From IMG/VR virus record IMGVR_UViG_3300023179_000489, positions 1 through 24,879 of that record: a stretch of DNA of 24,879 nt; one strand, written 5' to 3'. Of this stretch, positions 8,113 through 17,047 are shown one piece after another (positions within the stretch are counted from its first letter, which is position 1; each line of letters begins with the position of its first letter). The translations under genes and the position numbers were made by a program. A model generated the notes under the pieces. The model searched no databases. It saw only the letters and a program-made list of their open reading frames with translations, and had not been told where the DNA came from. This DNA comes from a virus.

Positions 8113-10146
8113 TTAATACTCCGCTAGTAGCTTAATTTTCTCAGAAGATGTTGCTGAACGAGTGATGGGGTCAGTATACTCAAGGTAAAGAATTTCACCT
8201 GAACCAGGAACTATATCACCTGGTATTACAGTAGAGATATCTACCTTTGCACCTGATGAGTTCCCTGTTGCACTGTTAGCATTAAAAATACCAAACCTGT
8301 TTGTTACGAAAAGAATCTTATTACTTGTGTCTATTGAATGATACTTAGCAGTCGAATCTTGCACTAGTCCAATAAGATTTGATGCTTGTGTAATAGTTTC
8401 ATCTTCAGCAAATGTACCGGTTACTGAATCATAATAAAATTTATCTAATTGATTAAATGTGTTAAAATTCTTTGTTTCATTATTTATGACGTAGGAAGTA
8501 ATGTTTGCTGTAGCGTACGATCTAAGACCTATAATTTTAGAGTAGTTAGTCAGCACACCGCTCACATTTGTGAGTTGAAGTGAACCGGCTGAATAAGAAG
8601 AAACATTAGCCGTTGCAGATACCGTTATCTTATAAATGTCTGAAACAGTGTTGGTAAACGGGCAGTTAGCGTCAAATGATATGCTGGTATCATTTGCTAC
8701 AAGCGTGACATTTGCTACAAAATTTGAAGTGGATGACTTAATTAAAATTCTATCACCTACATTAAAGCTATCCACAAACTTAGTATTTGTTCCGTTTGCA
8801 GTTTTACTATTGCCTGCGTCGACTGTTCCTGCTAGCTTATATGGTCTATATTGTAAGACCCCTTCATTATCAATAAAATTACCATCAGCACCTAGAGTAG
8901 AATCTTCTTTTCTAAGAGTTAGCACAACATTTGCAAATAGTGGATCTTTTAGCAGGCCAACTGTTCTATAGTCATTCTTAATAGTAATTGTATTACTTTC
9001 AGAATTAGAAAATGTAGCAGAAATTCCTAGAACTCTAGAGTTTAATTCCTTTATAGGGTTAAATCCATGACCACCATATGGTGGTAGAATTACTCTTAAA
9101 GTAGCTGTATTTGATATAGAAATAGCAGGCGATACGCTAATTATAGCGTTTGCATTAAGATATCCCTTACCTGAACTAAGTATTTCAACAGAGTATATTG
9201 AATTTGTAGAAAGAGAATTAACTAAAGCACGGGCAAATACTGTATTAGTTTCAGTACCATTACCTGAAACAGAAACATAAGGGGTAATTTCGTATCTTGA
9301 TGTTGCATCTAGCGGTATACTAAATGCTGTATCGACCGTTATCTGCTTGGTAGTAGAAAGTACATCGTATCCTACTATTCTTTTATACTGTCCTTGACCT
9401 GTACCACCTGTAATATAGATTAGGCTATTATAATAATAGTTATTTAAGGAAGATGCATCATTACCGATATTATACTTTTTAGGGTCGCCACCTACTCTAA
9501 TACCATCATTATTAAATCTGCCTGAGTAATAATTATTGTAATACTGCCCGCCAGAAAGCACTAATATTGTATCGATACTTCCTGATACGGCGTTGCCCGA
9601 AACATTACTATCAACGTATACTGGCATGTAATCCTTAGTAGCAAATTTCTCAAATACAGATTTTTCTACAGAATATAAAAATTTCCAATGGTATCCGTCA
9701 CTAGTAATAAAGAAATTATCTTGTGCTGAGGTGTCATTAAAGTTAGGCTGTATTGTTGATGCAGAGCCGCTATTATTAAACAGACACTTAAAGACGTAAT
9801 AGTTAGCACCAGTAGTAGTAACAACATAATACTTTAAATCGTCAATATTGCCTGCGATATCGTCATACTGGTCATAAACCGTACCCGCAGCCCAATCATA
9901 TCGCTTTACCATATGGGAAAGGTCTGAATTGGTTAATCTCTTACCCGCAATCATGTTTGAGTAAGAGTATGTAATTACATCTCTTGTACTGTTATTAGGA
10001 GTAGGGGTGTTGGAATCTCCGCCAGTGTACGGTACGTGATTTCCAAAAAACAAATAGTAAGTAGTATTGCTTGATTCGTTAACAGACTCGATAATCTGTG
10101 AAGCATTAAAACTTCTAAAGTTGTTTGTAAAAATTCTGTTACTCAT
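8113..10146 (-). CDS. gp8: Baseplate wedge protein, gp8-like, enlarged by repeats
   Basis: The 677-residue product resembles T4 gp8 (about 334 residues) at both ends. Near residues 20-45 it has YYLFFGNHVPY, matching the T4 pattern of a fibre-like start followed by F.FG...PW. Around residue 83 is KRYDWAAGTVYDQYDD, comparable to the RRDWGD...DPYT region of gp8, followed by YYVFKCLFN and YHWKFLYSVE near 130-165. The C-terminus (about 650-677) reads GEILYLEYTDPITRSATSSE, closely paralleling the gp8 ending GEMIYMENRPPI. Between these lie beta modules: GKGY near 325, a GT..F..F.VGDRILI module near 441-470, and a GTFAEDETITQ module near 575-635. This explains the extra length. gp8 connects wedge arms in the baseplate periphery. 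The gene ends 4 bases before the 1718-residue gene and starts 3 bases after the 384-residue gene. Confidence 0.82.
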   Translation of the reverse strand: MSNRIFTNNFRSFNASQIIESVNESSNTTYYLFFGNHVPYTGGDSNTPTPNNSTRDVITYSYSNMIAGKRLTNSDLSHMVKRYDWAAGTVYDQYDDIAGNIDDLKYYVVTTTGANYYVFKCLFNNSGSASTIQPNFNDTSAQDNFFITSDGYHWKFLYSVEKSVFEKFATKDYMPVYVDSNVSGNAVSGSIDTILVLSGGQYYNNYYSGRFNNDGIRVGGDPKKYNIGNDASSLNNYYYNSLIYITGGTGQGQYKRIVGYDVLSTTKQITVDTAFSIPLDATSRYEITPYVSVSGNGTETNTVFARALVNSLSTNSIYSVEILSSGKGYLNANAIISVSPAISISNTATLRVILPPYGGHGFNPIKELNSRVLGISATFSNSESNTITIKNDYRTVGLLKDPLFANVVLTLRKEDSTLGADGNFIDNEGVLQYRPYKLAGTVDAGNSKTANGTNTKFVDSFNVGDRILIKSSTSNFVANVTLVANDTSISFDANCPFTNTVSDIYKITVSATANVSSYSAGSLQLTNVSGVLTNYSKIIGLRSYATANITSYVINNETKNFNTFNQLDKFYYDSVTGTFAEDETITQASNLIGLVQDSTAKYHSIDTSNKILFVTNRFGIFNANSATGNSSGAKVDISTVIPGDIVPGSGEILYLEYTDPITRSATSSEKIKLLAEY

Positions 10147-10149
10147 TAA

Positions 10150-11304
10150 TTAATACCGTTCCTGGGTTGATGATACAATTGTACAATTAGTTGAGCTAGT
10201 ATTACCTTTAAGCTGCAATGATGTGTTAGGTGTTCCGGAGACTTTTTTTATAGTAATATTATTTATAGCTGTTAAAACGTTAGAGGCCGGTATTGTGTTA
10301 CTAGTAAGCGTAATAGAAGCTATATTTGCAAGATAGTTGTTATTATTATATACATGTCTACCTGAAACAAAGCTACCAGTTACATTAGATACTATTAAAT
10401 TTGATGATGCATTTGAAACTATTAGACCTTTAGCTGTTGTATTATTCTTTATTTGTAATACTTTAGCTGATGCATTGCTTGATGCACCGTAAACTATTTG
10501 ATTAGTTATGATACCGCCTATTTCATTGTCTATTACTATTTTTGTAGTATTTGCACTTACAACTCTTGCATAAGAGGTATTTGAAAAAAGTAGCGTATTA
10601 GAGGTGTTTGCAGTAGCTTTTTTCTGATAAACCGTTTCACCTGCAGTAAAGGTTCCTGAAGGTTTATTAATAGAAAGCGTTTTTGTATATTGGTAAATAT
10701 AATCACTATTTGATGGAAGAATCTGTGTGACATTAGCAACAGTAGCACTGGCTCCGCTAGTTGCACCTGTTATAAGAGTATTAGTAGAAATTGTACCTGA
10801 CGTGACGTTAATAAACGCTGTTGACTCAACGGCTTCTACTATAGTACCTGTCATCCCATTGCTGGTAATACTTTCACCTATAATAAATGAACCTGTTGCA
10901 GAATACGGCTTTATAACACTACTAAGTAAAACTTTTTGAAGTGAGCTTGAAACAACAACATTAGAAGTAGTAGTGCCTACAATATTAGCAGTATTAGAAA
11001 ATGATCCAACGGTATTTGAAATATAGATACTAATAGTATTAGAAGTACTATTTACTGAGACACCGGTTACTGTACCGGATGCTATATTTGCTGTACTATT
11101 TTGTTGGTATATAGTTGTATTTGTAAGATATAAGACATTGGCCTGAGAATTTACAGTTAGTATTGTTGAATGAGGGTCAAGAACTATACCTGTAAAAACA
11201 TTAGCGGTGCCATTTGATTGAAAAACAAGCTCACCATTACTGAACTGACCAGTTGTATTGGATGTTGTGATATTAGATGTATATACTGTTGTAGACGTGT
11301 TCAT
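10150..11304 (-). CDS. Repeat-only beta-rich structural protein
   Basis: This 384-residue protein consists almost entirely of tandem copies of one degenerate module: a GxFxxGExVxQ turn, then AxxxxGxV, then SxxLxVxxxxGxFxxxxxIxG, then SxAxAxV. Examples begin near residue 17 (TGQFSNGELVFQSNG), near 130 (ATGSFIIGESITSNG) and near 215 (SGTFTAGETVYQKKA). Composition is dominated by Asn, Thr, Ser, Val and Ile. No N- or C-terminal cap domain like those of its neighbours is visible. The ATG overlaps the stop of the 1070-residue gene as ATGA and has no clear ribosome-binding site, so translation is probably coupled. The same module occurs in the 1070-residue protein, gp8 and gp53. It may be a wedge-associated stalk or lattice protein, or a piece separated from the 1070-residue gene. 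Confidence 0.75.
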   Translation of the reverse strand: MNTSTTVYTSNITTSNTTGQFSNGELVFQSNGTANVFTGIVLDPHSTILTVNSQANVLYLTNTTIYQQNSTANIASGTVTGVSVNSTSNTISIYISNTVGSFSNTANIVGTTTSNVVVSSSLQKVLLSSVIKPYSATGSFIIGESITSNGMTGTIVEAVESTAFINVTSGTISTNTLITGATSGASATVANVTQILPSNSDYIYQYTKTLSINKPSGTFTAGETVYQKKATANTSNTLLFSNTSYARVVSANTTKIVIDNEIGGIITNQIVYGASSNASAKVLQIKNNTTAKGLIVSNASSNLIVSNVTGSFVSGRHVYNNNNYLANIASITLTSNTIPASNVLTAINNITIKKVSGTPNTSLQLKGNTSSTNCTIVSSTQERY

Positions 11305-14300
11305 AGCGGTGTTATATTTACACTAGAATTAGACGCTAGCACAACAGATCCAAATAATTTAGTACCAGCAATATGCATTACTTCCTTAAATATTTTCTCA
11401 TATGTGCTAAAAGGTAATCTAGAAAGAATTTCGTAAGAAAATTCTTGATAGTAGTCGCTATCTAGTAGATACTTATCTGATGATAAAAACCCTCTTGTTG
11501 ATTCATAGTATCCAGAACCTGTTCCCCCAAGCCCTAGTTTTGATGAGGCCAGTCCTGTAGTTTTAGATTCTGCATTACTGCTATATTCAATAACTTCTCC
11601 ATCCACGTAGCCAAATCCAGAATCGGTAACTAGTAATTCGGTAACAGCACCAGATGATGTAATAACGTTAGCAAATATTTGAGCGTTTAGTCCTGCAGGT
11701 AATGAGCTTGTTATAGGAGCAACTGCGTTTATAGTGCCGGTTGCAGCTGTTGATTGGCCAACAATAGGATTACCAATACCGAATGAAGATTGAATAGTAA
11801 GATACTTAACATCCATTGATGTAGAGTTAACTGTTCTTATTTGACCTTTACAAAATAAACCTGTTGTAAGAGGTGCAGTACCTGTGATATTAGCATTAGC
11901 TAGAAGGGTTGAGTTAGCTTGAGCGCGAACCTTTTGAAAAAAGCCTGCTGTACTGTTAAATGTACCGCTAACGTTTCTTACTACAATTGTGCCGGCATTT
12001 GCAGTTATATTAACTGATTGAATATAGCCTGTTGCTGTAGTTACCGAACCATTAGATTGATACACATAAAGACCAGGTGTAAAGCCTGCGGATGCAGCCC
12101 CGACTGTTAGAGATGTGCTATTGGCAACTGGTTGCTCCTGAGTTATAATTTCACCATTAGCAAAGCTTGCGGTTGATGTTTGAGTATATGATATTCTTAC
12201 ATCAACTTTGTTAAACCCAATACTTGCAGGCTCATATACAAGAACGAACGGATCAAGATCATAGTTAGAACCTGGGTTAATATTTGTAAGACTAGCAACA
12301 GATCCCAAATTACCTACAAAGAAGGTTAGGCAATCAAGAAGACCTGAGCTTACATTACCAGTCGGGAATTTTGGAAATCCATATGCAGTAGCATTAAGTC
12401 TTACACTGGTGTAAGGTACATTTGATGTATTATTTTGACTTAAAAAGTCAGTACCTAAACTAATTTGTTCTTCATTGTCCAGGCTGCCAATATTAAAGTC
12501 TGCACCTGAGCCTTGACTAATAATAGTTAACTTACCGGTTGTAGAATAGGCACCGGTTACAGTCTGAAGGTTTGTATTAGTAAATTTATTGTTTACACTG
12601 TGCACACCTATGGTAGTTGAAAATGCTCTTACGTTAGCAGATGAGCCTGATGAACTACCTGTAATTCTAGTACTTGTCGCAAATATTCCATTAGTATTAG
12701 AAACAGTAATATATGCATTAGAACCATCGTTAGTTATTAACGTAACAACCCCATTTGCTGTTGTACCCTGTGTTACAGTCTCAAACTGGCGAAGAGCACC
12801 TGAGAGATCTGTTGTATAAAGCACTACAGTATTACTTACACCAGTAACAATAGCAGTAGCTGAAACATTAGAGTATGAATTTGTTGTGTATCTATAGGTG
12901 TTAGGTGCTGAAGTACTACCTACGAAAAGGAAGTTTGAATAATTCGTGTTAGAAGAATCATAGAGATTGCCTGAAGTTGGTACTACTCTTATAACATAGG
13001 CATAAGGTGTTGAATTAGTATAAAATGTATCTACTACACCTCTACCGGCTACTACGCCGTTAGAATAATAACTTGTTACGTTACTACCAACCGGTGCAGA
13101 AGAATCAACTGCTGCAGCAGAAATAGTTGCAAGACTACCAGATGTTGCACCAGTTAGTGATAGAGCAGTACTAAAGGTACCTGTGTTAGGATATTTAATG
13201 GTTAATGTTGTGGAATTACTAGCATGCACTTTTCCTATGAAAACGTTAGCACCAGAAACAGCCTGGTAGACATTTTCATTTGTTGTAAATGCACCTGTGT
13301 TACTCTGAAGAGTAAGTAGTAGTACCCCTTGTACAGCGATATTTGCTACCTGTTGTGTGACCTGCTCAAAAGGTAGGAAGGGTCTCGAAAGGGATGTGTT
13401 TGTTACCGTGACATTGCTTAGAGAAAGAATCTTTTCAGAGACATATACTGTAGAGTTTGTTGAAAATCCAAAACCGCCGTCTTGAAGTGCAAAGTCGACA
13501 ACACCTGCAATATTTTTTACTGCACCTACTCTTGCTTGACCTTGTTGTCCAAAACTTGAATAGACATCAACAATATCTCCAACCTTATAACCAGTACCTG
13601 AAGAGAGAACGGTAAGAGATGTTAGAGATCCTACTACTGTAGGGTAGTTAGTAACGTCAAGGTCTGATTGACTATGTGAGCTATCTGCGTACGTAATGAA
13701 TTCGCCAGTAGTAAAGCTCTTAGTTATGTTAGAAAGATAAAAAATATCTACATACTTTGACTTTACTCTTCTTCTAATAAGTCTATCAACGAACGCTGTT
13801 GCGCCTGATGTAATACCAGTTATTTGTTTACCAACAAAATTAATATTAATATCTTCACGTGATACTTCGATATAAACTGGCTTCACCCATTGGCCATCAG
13901 ACGGTCGAAGTATATCTTGACCAGGTACGTAGATTTCAGCTTGGTCACCGTAAACTAATCTAAAAAATAATTCTACAGCTCGTGGCGTACCTTTCGAACG
14001 GTATAAATCTTGTGCTTTCTTAAGAAGAAGCTTCTTGTTCGAAGAGGTTGTAAACTGAATATTATTAAGATATTTCTCTTTGAAATGTACTATAAACTTT
14101 GCTATAGTAGTATCGATATCTTTATAATTTAATAGATTGCGGCTGTGATAAAGTGAATTTGGAGAGCTAGTAGTATTAATATATGTTACACTACCTGAAG
14201 AGCTCTCAATAGGCTTTATCTCATCACAATAAAGCCTGCATCTGAAAATTACATCACTATTGTTAACAACATAAACTGTATTGCCACTTTTATAGATAAT

Positions 14301-14513
14301 TTCACCGGACGCTTCACCTTCCGAATTATATTGGGTGACTGTGTTGCCCACATCAAACCCGGTAGCATTATCTAGATTAAGCACCATAACGAGCGTTTCT
14401 AACCACTCATAATAGGCAGAAACAAAAGCTATAAAATTCTTTCCTTCATCTCTATAAAAAGAAGGGAATTGAGATTTTACAAGCTGCTTAATACTTTTTT
14501 CAATTTCTTTCAT
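11301..14513 (-). CDS. Baseplate wedge protein, gp7/GpI-like N-terminus with long repeat region
   Basis: This 1070-residue protein sits directly after gp6, the place of gene 7 in T4 (1032 residues). Residues 1-40 (FPSFYRDEGKNFIAFVSAYY) and about 168-215 (YRSKGTPRAVELFFRLVYGD, then DILRPSDGQWVKP) form a helical head that resembles the P2 GpI-type wedge partner of gp6/GpJ. The middle, about 280-990, is beta-rich and filled with two modules: GxGYxxGDxVxV turns (near 305, 345 and 990) and GxFxxxExVxQ modules (near 405, 580 and 800). The C-terminus (about 1010-1070) is a separate domain with SSDKYLLDSDYYQEFSYEIL and AGTKLFGSVV, a pattern I recall from marine phage structural proteins. The start ATG overlaps the gp6 stop. 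Sequence similarity to T4 gp7 itself is not evident, so the gp7 role rests on order and the N-terminal pattern. Confidence 0.78.
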   Translation of the reverse strand: MKEIEKSIKQLVKSQFPSFYRDEGKNFIAFVSAYYEWLETLVMVLNLDNATGFDVGNTVTQYNSEGEASGEIIYKSGNTVYVVNNSDVIFRCRLYCDEIKPIESSSGSVTYINTTSSPNSLYHSRNLLNYKDIDTTIAKFIVHFKEKYLNNIQFTTSSNKKLLLKKAQDLYRSKGTPRAVELFFRLVYGDQAEIYVPGQDILRPSDGQWVKPVYIEVSREDININFVGKQITGITSGATAFVDRLIRRRVKSKYVDIFYLSNITKSFTTGEFITYADSSHSQSDLDVTNYPTVVGSLTSLTVLSSGTGYKVGDIVDVYSSFGQQGQARVGAVKNIAGVVDFALQDGGFGFSTNSTVYVSEKILSLSNVTVTNTSLSRPFLPFEQVTQQVANIAVQGVLLLTLQSNTGAFTTNENVYQAVSGANVFIGKVHASNSTTLTIKYPNTGTFSTALSLTGATSGSLATISAAAVDSSAPVGSNVTSYYSNGVVAGRGVVDTFYTNSTPYAYVIRVVPTSGNLYDSSNTNYSNFLFVGSTSAPNTYRYTTNSYSNVSATAIVTGVSNTVVLYTTDLSGALRQFETVTQGTTANGVVTLITNDGSNAYITVSNTNGIFATSTRITGSSSGSSANVRAFSTTIGVHSVNNKFTNTNLQTVTGAYSTTGKLTIISQGSGADFNIGSLDNEEQISLGTDFLSQNNTSNVPYTSVRLNATAYGFPKFPTGNVSSGLLDCLTFFVGNLGSVASLTNINPGSNYDLDPFVLVYEPASIGFNKVDVRISYTQTSTASFANGEIITQEQPVANSTSLTVGAASAGFTPGLYVYQSNGSVTTATGYIQSVNITANAGTIVVRNVSGTFNSTAGFFQKVRAQANSTLLANANITGTAPLTTGLFCKGQIRTVNSTSMDVKYLTIQSSFGIGNPIVGQSTAATGTINAVAPITSSLPAGLNAQIFANVITSSGAVTELLVTDSGFGYVDGEVIEYSSNAESKTTGLASSKLGLGGTGSGYYESTRGFLSSDKYLLDSDYYQEFSYEILSRLPFSTYEKIFKEVMHIAGTKLFGSVVLASNSSVNITPL

Positions 14514-16318
14514 GCTGAGGTGCCGGTGCTAGTAGATGTACCATTATCAGGTGTATTCTTTGAAGCTATAGAAGAAATAGCAAGATCTTCTTCCGATATA
14601 GTTATGATGCTGTTTTTAATAGAGAAAATATCGTCAGAGTTTATTCTAGCATATATCTTAATTGCTGTTCCTAGATAATCTGTTACTCTAAAATTTTGCA
14701 AAGTAATTCTACCAGTACCGTAATCAACAGTACCTATATCCGTAATTGAAGTTCTAGATGGATCACTTGCACCTACTATTTTAATAGTTCCAGCACCATC
14801 ATCAACTATAATTGTTCTTGAGCTGTTGTAAAAGAATACTGATGATGAAACGGTAGGCTCAACAGTATCATTAGTGACAAACAAAGCTTGATCGAAGTTT
14901 ATAGTATAGTTTTTTAATTCATTAATAACAGGCTGAATTTTTCTAATAGCCTTGACTCTAGTTTCATTACTTACAATGCTCGGGTGCGCTGTATCTATTG
15001 CATTTACTAATCTACTAAATCTGAATGTTTTCTTAAAGTCAGAAAGCGAGTTACTATTAAATGAGTTAATAGCAGAGATAACAATAGTAGTAATATCGTT
15101 TGGAGAAAGATCGGTAAGAGCAGTATCGTATCTTACTAACGATTCAATGTATAGGTTGAGCGGATCTGGCGATACGAATACAGGCTCTATCGATACCGGT
15201 GCTCGTCTGGTAAGGAAGTTTGTATATTCAACAACTTTACTTTGCGGTATACCATCAACGTTTTTAATATCGATTGAAACGAATACTCTACCGTATTGAG
15301 GAGGATCAGCTTGCTCACCACCATAAGCAGACACTGCTTGAATCTCTGGATAATTAGTTTTTAAAAGCGTCTCGTAGTCAGAAGGTGTAATAGCACGCTC
15401 TTGTGTAGAGAAATGTCTTGGTGCATTAAATCTGATTGACTCAAGAGACTCACTTACCGACCCTCCAATAGCTTTCGTGACTGTAGTAACTGTTACGTCG
15501 CTATACCCATCGACTGGACCATCAGAAGTAAATTTATAAGCCCCGTTAGGTAATTCCCCGCTTGAATCTCTATACTCTACAACAATAGTAGCCCCATTCT
15601 TAGGTTTTCTACCAGTTACATTATCCCCGAAAATAATTTCATATTTTTCATTTTCAGCGGGCTGTAGAAAGAACACTTGTGATTGGTCGTTAAGGTTAAA
15701 TAGCGAGGATGCATATGAGTATGTAAGTGATGTAGCACCGTTATCCTCTATTACCGTAACAATAATTGTTGAAGTATCAACTGTGCCATTGCTGATAACG
15801 AATCTCTGTGTTGTTGTACTTTCATCCACTACAAATGATTCTGTTATATATTCACCTTCATAAATGCTAACATTATTAGCACTGAACACACCACCGGAAC
15901 CAAATAAAACTATATTACTATCTGTAGCAAATGAAAATGTCTTATTATCAACCTTAGTTGTAAAGGTTGTACCTTTAGGCATAGTTAAAGACGTGATTGT
16001 TAGATTTCCGGCATTCACCGATATATTAATAACTGCTTCAGAAGACTTAAACGAGCGTGGCAGGTAGTTAAGCTCTTTCGCGTGTGAAATAAGACTATCT
16101 CTTAGCTGCGCAGTATCAAGGAACATTTCACTGGCGACCATGTTTGTATAGAAGGAGTTTAGATATGTGTTATATGCTAGAAGGTCTAGTAGCACACTCA
16201 TATTGCTACCTTCAAAATCATAGTCTTTGAAGGTGTCTTGATTCTTTAAATAGGCCTTGAATGACTCTTTGATTGTATCAAAGTCTAGATTTAGAAGATT
16301 AATATTACCGGCGGCCAT
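14510..16318 (-). CDS. gp6: Baseplate wedge protein gp6 (baseplate J-like)
   Basis: The 602-residue product is close to T4 gp6 (660 residues). The N-terminus (about residues 5-85) is diagnostic: LNLDFDTIKESFKAYLKNQD, followed by DYDFEGSNMSVLLDLLAYNT and ELNYLPRS. The central part (about 240-400) contains YEIIFGDNVTGRKPKNGATI and the TPSDYETLLKTNYPEIQAVS segment, the usual signature of the baseplate_J/gp6 family. gp6 dimers form the inner ring of the wedge and interact with gp25, gp53 and gp7. In this window the start abuts the gp25 stop with no gap, and the stop overlaps the next start. No unusual insertion was seen. Assignment to the family is secure. Confidence 0.95.
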   Translation of the reverse strand: MAAGNINLLNLDFDTIKESFKAYLKNQDTFKDYDFEGSNMSVLLDLLAYNTYLNSFYTNMVASEMFLDTAQLRDSLISHAKELNYLPRSFKSSEAVINISVNAGNLTITSLTMPKGTTFTTKVDNKTFSFATDSNIVLFGSGGVFSANNVSIYEGEYITESFVVDESTTTQRFVISNGTVDTSTIIVTVIEDNGATSLTYSYASSLFNLNDQSQVFFLQPAENEKYEIIFGDNVTGRKPKNGATIVVEYRDSSGELPNGAYKFTSDGPVDGYSDVTVTTVTKAIGGSVSESLESIRFNAPRHFSTQERAITPSDYETLLKTNYPEIQAVSAYGGEQADPPQYGRVFVSIDIKNVDGIPQSKVVEYTNFLTRRAPVSIEPVFVSPDPLNLYIESLVRYDTALTDLSPNDITTIVISAINSFNSNSLSDFKKTFRFSRLVNAIDTAHPSIVSNETRVKAIRKIQPVINELKNYTINFDQALFVTNDTVEPTVSSSVFFYNSSRTIIVDDGAGTIKIVGASDPSRTSITDIGTVDYGTGRITLQNFRVTDYLGTAIKIYARINSDDIFSIKNSIITISEEDLAISSIASKNTPDNGTSTSTGTSA

Positions 16319-16744
16319 TTATTGAACTCTCTCTAAAATTACTCTGAATGTTGTTGGAGATTCCACATTAACAGTATAAAACTGAATCGAAATAATATAT
16401 GCATTTTCATCTTCGATAGGGGTTGCAACAACGTCCAGAAGGCGAGCTCTAGGCTCGTGACTGATTATAAGCGATTTTATTTCTTCTTCTAACGTTAAAG
16501 TTGCTTGAGGTGAAATGTTCTCAAACAACGAACTCTTTACTCTACTACCAACATCTGGTTGAAACGGTCTTTCATATTTATCCGTAAGAATAAGGTTACG
16601 TATAGAGCGAATAATAGCATCTTCGTTTCTATTAACGACTAGCTGTTTTGTGTCTGGATGAGCGTTTAGATTTGTATAGAAGTCACTATACAAATCTTCT
16701 TTTTTTAGTTTAGTAGTAAACTTATCCGCTAATGTAATAGCCAT
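16319..16744 (-). CDS. gp25: Baseplate wedge protein gp25 (lysozyme-like fold family GPW/gp25)
   Basis: The 141-residue length matches T4 gp25 (132 residues). The family signature ERPFQPDVGS is at residues 58-67 and the conserved EPR motif at 97-99 (SHEPRARL). gp25 is the universal small wedge protein of contractile tails: it binds gp6 and the first sheath ring, linking sheath contraction to the baseplate. Despite homology to the family once called lysozyme-like, no catalytic function is expected. It is preceded by an AGGT ribosome-binding site and lies 15 bases after the PAAR gene, immediately before gp6, the conserved gp25-gp6 pairing. Confidence 0.95.
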   Translation of the reverse strand: MAITLADKFTTKLKKEDLYSDFYTNLNAHPDTKQLVVNRNEDAIIRSIRNLILTDKYERPFQPDVGSRVKSSLFENISPQATLTLEEEIKSLIISHEPRARLLDVVATPIEDENAYIISIQFYTVNVESPTTFRVILERVQ

Positions 16745-16759
16745 ATCTTACCTATTAAG

Positions 16760-17047
16760 TTATCCAGCAAAGACGTTACCTGACCCAGATGCAACTGCGG
16801 AGCCGCAAGCAACGCTATCTCCAACTCTACCTAGTGCAACACCATTAACAAAAACCGAGCCGCTACCGGCTGCTAAAGTAGAGCTATGACATCCATTATC
16901 AGGGCAGCAGTGCGAGCTCCAACCGTCGCCAACCCTATGAGCTGGCTTACCATTAACAAAAACATCTGAACTTCCAGCACTAGAAGCTCTTGGAGGCCAG
17001 CAGCCGTGACCTGTACAAGTATCACCTAATCTAGCTACTGCTGGCAT
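16760..17047 (-). CDS. PAAR-repeat spike tip protein
   Basis: The 95-residue protein shows the PAAR pattern: ARLGDTCTGHG at residues 5-15, VFVNGKPAHRVGD at 29-41 and VFVNGVALGRVGD at 65-77. Candidate metal ligands are Cys11, His14, Cys16, His37, His46, Cys47, Cys48, Cys53, His54 and Cys81. The number of Cys residues is high for such a short protein. PAAR proteins form the sharp metal-stabilised cone on the tip of the gp5/VgrG spike (gp5.4 in T4) and pierce the outer membrane. The gene begins on the last base of the 159-residue gene stop (TAATG) and precedes gp25. The whole chain is a single PAAR domain with no toxin or enzyme extension. Confidence 0.93.
   Translation of the reverse strand: MPAVARLGDTCTGHGCWPPRASSAGSSDVFVNGKPAHRVGDGWSSHCCPDNGCHSSTLAAGSGSVFVNGVALGRVGDSVACGSAVASGSGNVFAG

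Noticed and set aside
8481-8488. CATAAATA (minus strand) in gp8 and GATAAATA at 16575-16582 as late promoters
   Set aside because: They match 7 of 8 bases of the T4 element but lie inside genes 250-370 bases from the next start. Several such matches are expected by chance in AT-rich DNA.
8636-8971. Plus-strand open frame of 111 codons inside gp8
   Set aside because: It is antisense to clearly coding, repeat-bearing sequence of gp8 and has no ribosome-binding site or recognisable domain.
14952-15299. Plus-strand open frame of 115 codons inside gp6
   Set aside because: It is opposite a well-conserved part of gp6. Its composition is that of an antisense shadow.
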